IMG/VR virus record: IMGVR_UViG_3300042906_001037
Location: 1-37,817 of that record
Strand: one strand, 5' to 3'
From: a virus
DNA: 37,817 bases
The notes below the pieces were generated by a model, which worked only from the letters and a program-made list of their open reading frames with translations, was not told the origin of the DNA and ran no database searches. The first letter of the stretch is position 1. Each line of letters begins with the position of its first letter. Positions 37,140-37,817 of the stretch are shown one piece after another. A program made the position numbers and the translations under genes.

Positions 37140-37158
37140 TTCTACCTTTTTTCTACCT
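37140..37158 (+). repeat. Direct repeat TTCTACCT abutting the start codon
   Basis: TTCTACCT occurs at 37140-37147 and 37151-37158, an 11-nt period, with the second copy touching the ATG of the ribbon-helix-helix gene. About one helical turn apart, it is a candidate autoregulatory operator or translational site. Confidence 0.5.
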
Positions 37159-37320
37159 ATGAAACAGACAAAAGAAATCAAGAATATTAAAATTGACCCC
37201 GCCATCCACGAGATACTGAAAAAGTACTGTGAAAAGCGAGGATTAAAAATTTATAAGTTTTTGGAAAAATTAATCGTAGAAACCTGTAAAGAGAAGAAAG
37301 ATATCTACGGAGAGGATTAA
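37159..37320 (+). CDS. Small ribbon-helix-helix-like DNA-binding protein
   Basis: A 53-residue protein (MKQTKEIKNIKIDPAIHEIL onward) and the only plus-strand gene recognised in the window. Its pattern fits the Arc/MetJ/CopG ribbon-helix-helix fold: a short basic beta strand (KNIKID), then helix A (PAIHEILKKYCEKRG) and helix B (KIYKFLEKLIVETCKEKK), ending in an acidic tip. Proteins of this fold dimerise and insert the strand in the DNA major groove. It is divergent from the sheath gene and convergent with the partial gene on its right; the two stop codons share the palindrome TTAA. A direct repeat touches its start codon, so it may repress itself or the sheath promoter. Function is inferred from the fold pattern. 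Confidence 0.65.
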   Translation: MKQTKEIKNIKIDPAIHEILKKYCEKRGLKIYKFLEKLIVETCKEKKDIYGED

Positions 37321-37817
37321 ACTAATAGGTTATCGAACTGTATCGACGCCTCTTTGGTGTCGTCAGTTTTAACAACATCGATACGTAAAATATCGTTAGT
37401 TGTTATCTGAATATTTTGGACATCAGTACCAAAATAATCTCCGTTTATGTAAACATCAAAAGAGTCCACATTAGTCCAAGTCCCAAAAGAAAGATTTGCC
37501 GTGTATGCAACAATATCACTTAAAGTGTCGTTCCCAACAACAAACAAATAATTCTCCAAAAATTCATTTGGATTTTCTAATGTTTTATTTTTCTTTCCTG
37601 CATTTCCGGCACCTGTTAATTCCATAAGTTGTGTCACTCTCGCAATTGCAGGTTTAACTTCAAACTCTTCTTCATCAATCAAATAACCTAACATTGTAAA
37701 ATCATAAGATTGAACATAATACTTTCTCGAGTCCAAATTCATTTGAGATTCATCTGAAACATTATTCATAACAATCGGAACATATTGACCTTTGATAAAA
37801 GTATACGCCTGTCTTGA
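37317..37817 (-). CDS. Unknown phage protein, 5' end outside window
   Basis: The frame can start at ATG 37769 (150 residues), but it stays open for 16 more codons to the right edge (SRQAYTFIKGQYVPIV before that Met). This continues the same beta-rich character, so the true start is probably outside the window and at least 166 residues are present. The visible part has YYVQSYDFTMLGYLIDEEEF and a Lys/Asn linker. A C-terminal beta-rich module contains FDVYINGDYFGTDVQ, then ILRIDVVKTDD. No family is recognised. It precedes the sheath gene on the same strand, separated by the plus-strand small gene, so a tail-completion or neck role is possible by position only. Confidence 0.75.
   Translation of the reverse strand, partial: SRQAYTFIKGQYVPIVMNNVSDESQMNLDSRKYYVQSYDFTMLGYLIDEEEFEVKPAIARVTQLMELTGAGNAGKKNKTLENPNEFLENYLFVVGNDTLSDIVAYTANLSFGTWTNVDSFDVYINGDYFGTDVQNIQITTNDILRIDVVKTDDTKEASIQFDNLLV

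Noticed and set aside
1-37817. tRNA genes, CRISPR arrays, integrase or insertion sequences
   Set aside because: None was recognised on either strand by reading; the gaps are short and are filled by the hairpins, motifs and repeats listed.

Overview
The window is part of the genome of a contractile-tailed, T4-like bacteriophage (Caudoviricetes, myovirus morphology). Nearly everything is on the minus strand, so genes are read from right to left. The DNA is A+T-rich. Start codons lack Shine-Dalgarno sequences and are preceded by A-rich leaders. The clearest promoter (15316..15347) has the Bacteroidota form TTTG-N20-TAnnTTTG. Together these suggest a phage of a Bacteroidota (for example flavobacterial) host. 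No cellular genes, integrase, tRNAs or CRISPR arrays were seen.

Layout in transcription order. (1) 37817-31266, tail tube and sheath block: a gene cut by the right edge, a tiny plus-strand ribbon-helix-helix gene, tail sheath (gp18-like), a HAD-family phosphatase, tail tube (gp19-like), and a gp26-like tail-assembly protein. That protein's 3' end overlaps a +1-frame ORF at a TTT-TTT-CGT site, a strong candidate for programmed frameshifting. The tape measure (gp29-like) follows. (2) 29406-16351, central baseplate block: a 1684-residue protein with a baseplate/tube-adaptor-like segment and an OmpA-like domain, a LysM-like gp53-type protein, and a 2562-residue hub-like protein with an IPT/TIG Ig-like domain. 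Two small unknown genes end this block at a terminator. (3) 15282-6777, replication and nucleotide block: ssDNA-binding protein gp32, an unknown ORF, UvsX recombinase, RNase H-type 5' exonuclease, another unknown ORF, the gp41-type helicase, and class Ia ribonucleotide reductase NrdB and NrdA, ending at a strong terminator. (4) 6682-1, baseplate wedge block: gp25, gp6, and a protein of more than 1423 residues that runs off the left edge and has an unusual cluster of hydrophobic, apparently membrane-spanning segments.

Two expression classes seem visible. The replication block has a host-type promoter. Seven virion gene starts have a shared TATTTATA-type element 14-33 nt upstream, probably a late promoter; it is the reverse complement of the T4 late promoter core. 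Hairpin terminators follow sheath, tube and the tail-assembly pair and may set the ratios of these products.

The observations most worth pursuing are the candidate +1 frameshift in the tail-assembly gene, the late-promoter-like motif, the membrane-segment giant protein, the HAD enzyme between sheath and tube, and the CTAGTT repeat array beside it.
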